Source: JBJXHC01 sp964538485
GTDB lineage: Bacteria > Bacteroidota > Ignavibacteria > UBA10030 > UBA6906
Reading direction: 5' to 3'
NCBI GenBank assembly: GCA_964538485.1
Contig: CAZIHJ010000153.1
Location: forward strand, 1-5,986
DNA: 5,986 bases
The number at the start of each line of letters is the position of its first letter. The stretch's first letter is position 1. Under the pieces are notes generated by a model, which ran no database searches, was not told the DNA's origin, and saw only the letters and a program-made list of their open reading frames with translations. Positions 5,904 through 5,986 of the stretch are shown piece after piece. A program made the position numbers and the translations under genes.

Positions 5904-5986
5904 TTACAAAATAGTGTCGAAAAGGAACCTCACCGAACTACCACACTCACGGCATGGAAGGTCGTCTGATCAAGCGGGTGGTTAAG

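Noticed and set aside
5954..5986. ATG followed by 10 open codons on the plus strand at the right edge, as a possible divergent gene.
   Set aside because: Only 11 codons are visible, there is no ribosome binding site, and the peptide (MEGRLIKRVVK) is not diagnostic.

Overview
The window looks like chromosomal DNA of a bacterium from the Bacteroidota/Ignavibacteriota/Calditrichota-like (FCB) assemblage. The main pointer is the secreted protein at 525-3083. It ends in a Por-secretion (type IX secretion, T9SS) sorting domain of the 'HPNPFNPSTTI ... LGRE ... SGVYFYR ... KMLLLK' kind, which is characteristic of that group. I cannot place it to genus. All four genes lie on the minus strand, and the coding density is ordinary. 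I see no tRNA, rRNA, CRISPR array, insertion sequence or phage gene.

Layout in transcription order, right to left: (1) 5876-5986 is an upstream region with a possible sigma70-type promoter. (2) 4814-5872 is an unrecognised mostly helical protein with weak resemblance to sigma-factor region 2. (3) Forty-seven bases downstream, 3342-4766 is a membrane protein with an N-terminal zinc-finger anti-sigma domain, one transmembrane helix, and an outward-facing domain with at least three FG-GAP/VCBS-like calcium-binding loops. (4) A 258-base gap (3084-3341) carries an 11-bp-arm inverted repeat and one copy of a 20-nt element. (5) 525-3083 is an 852-residue secreted protein: signal peptide, two tandem LamG domains, an Ig-like middle, two GWN...GYW repeats and the T9SS sorting domain. 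A strong intrinsic terminator follows at 469-505. (6) The gap 338-468 carries the second copy of the 20-nt element (19/20 identical) and a 12-bp palindrome. (7) 1-337 is the N-terminal receiver domain of a NarL/LuxR-like response regulator, cut by the window edge.

Genes 2 and 3 have the layout of a sigma/anti-sigma pair. The putative regulator is encoded first and its zinc-finger membrane partner immediately follows, with a propeller-like sensor outside. Whether this pair controls the T9SS cargo gene downstream is inference. The most notable non-coding signal is the shared 20-nt element. In both places it sits 18 nt from a TAnnAn hexamer and 72-95 nt upstream of a start codon, which suggests that the cargo gene and the response regulator share a promoter architecture.
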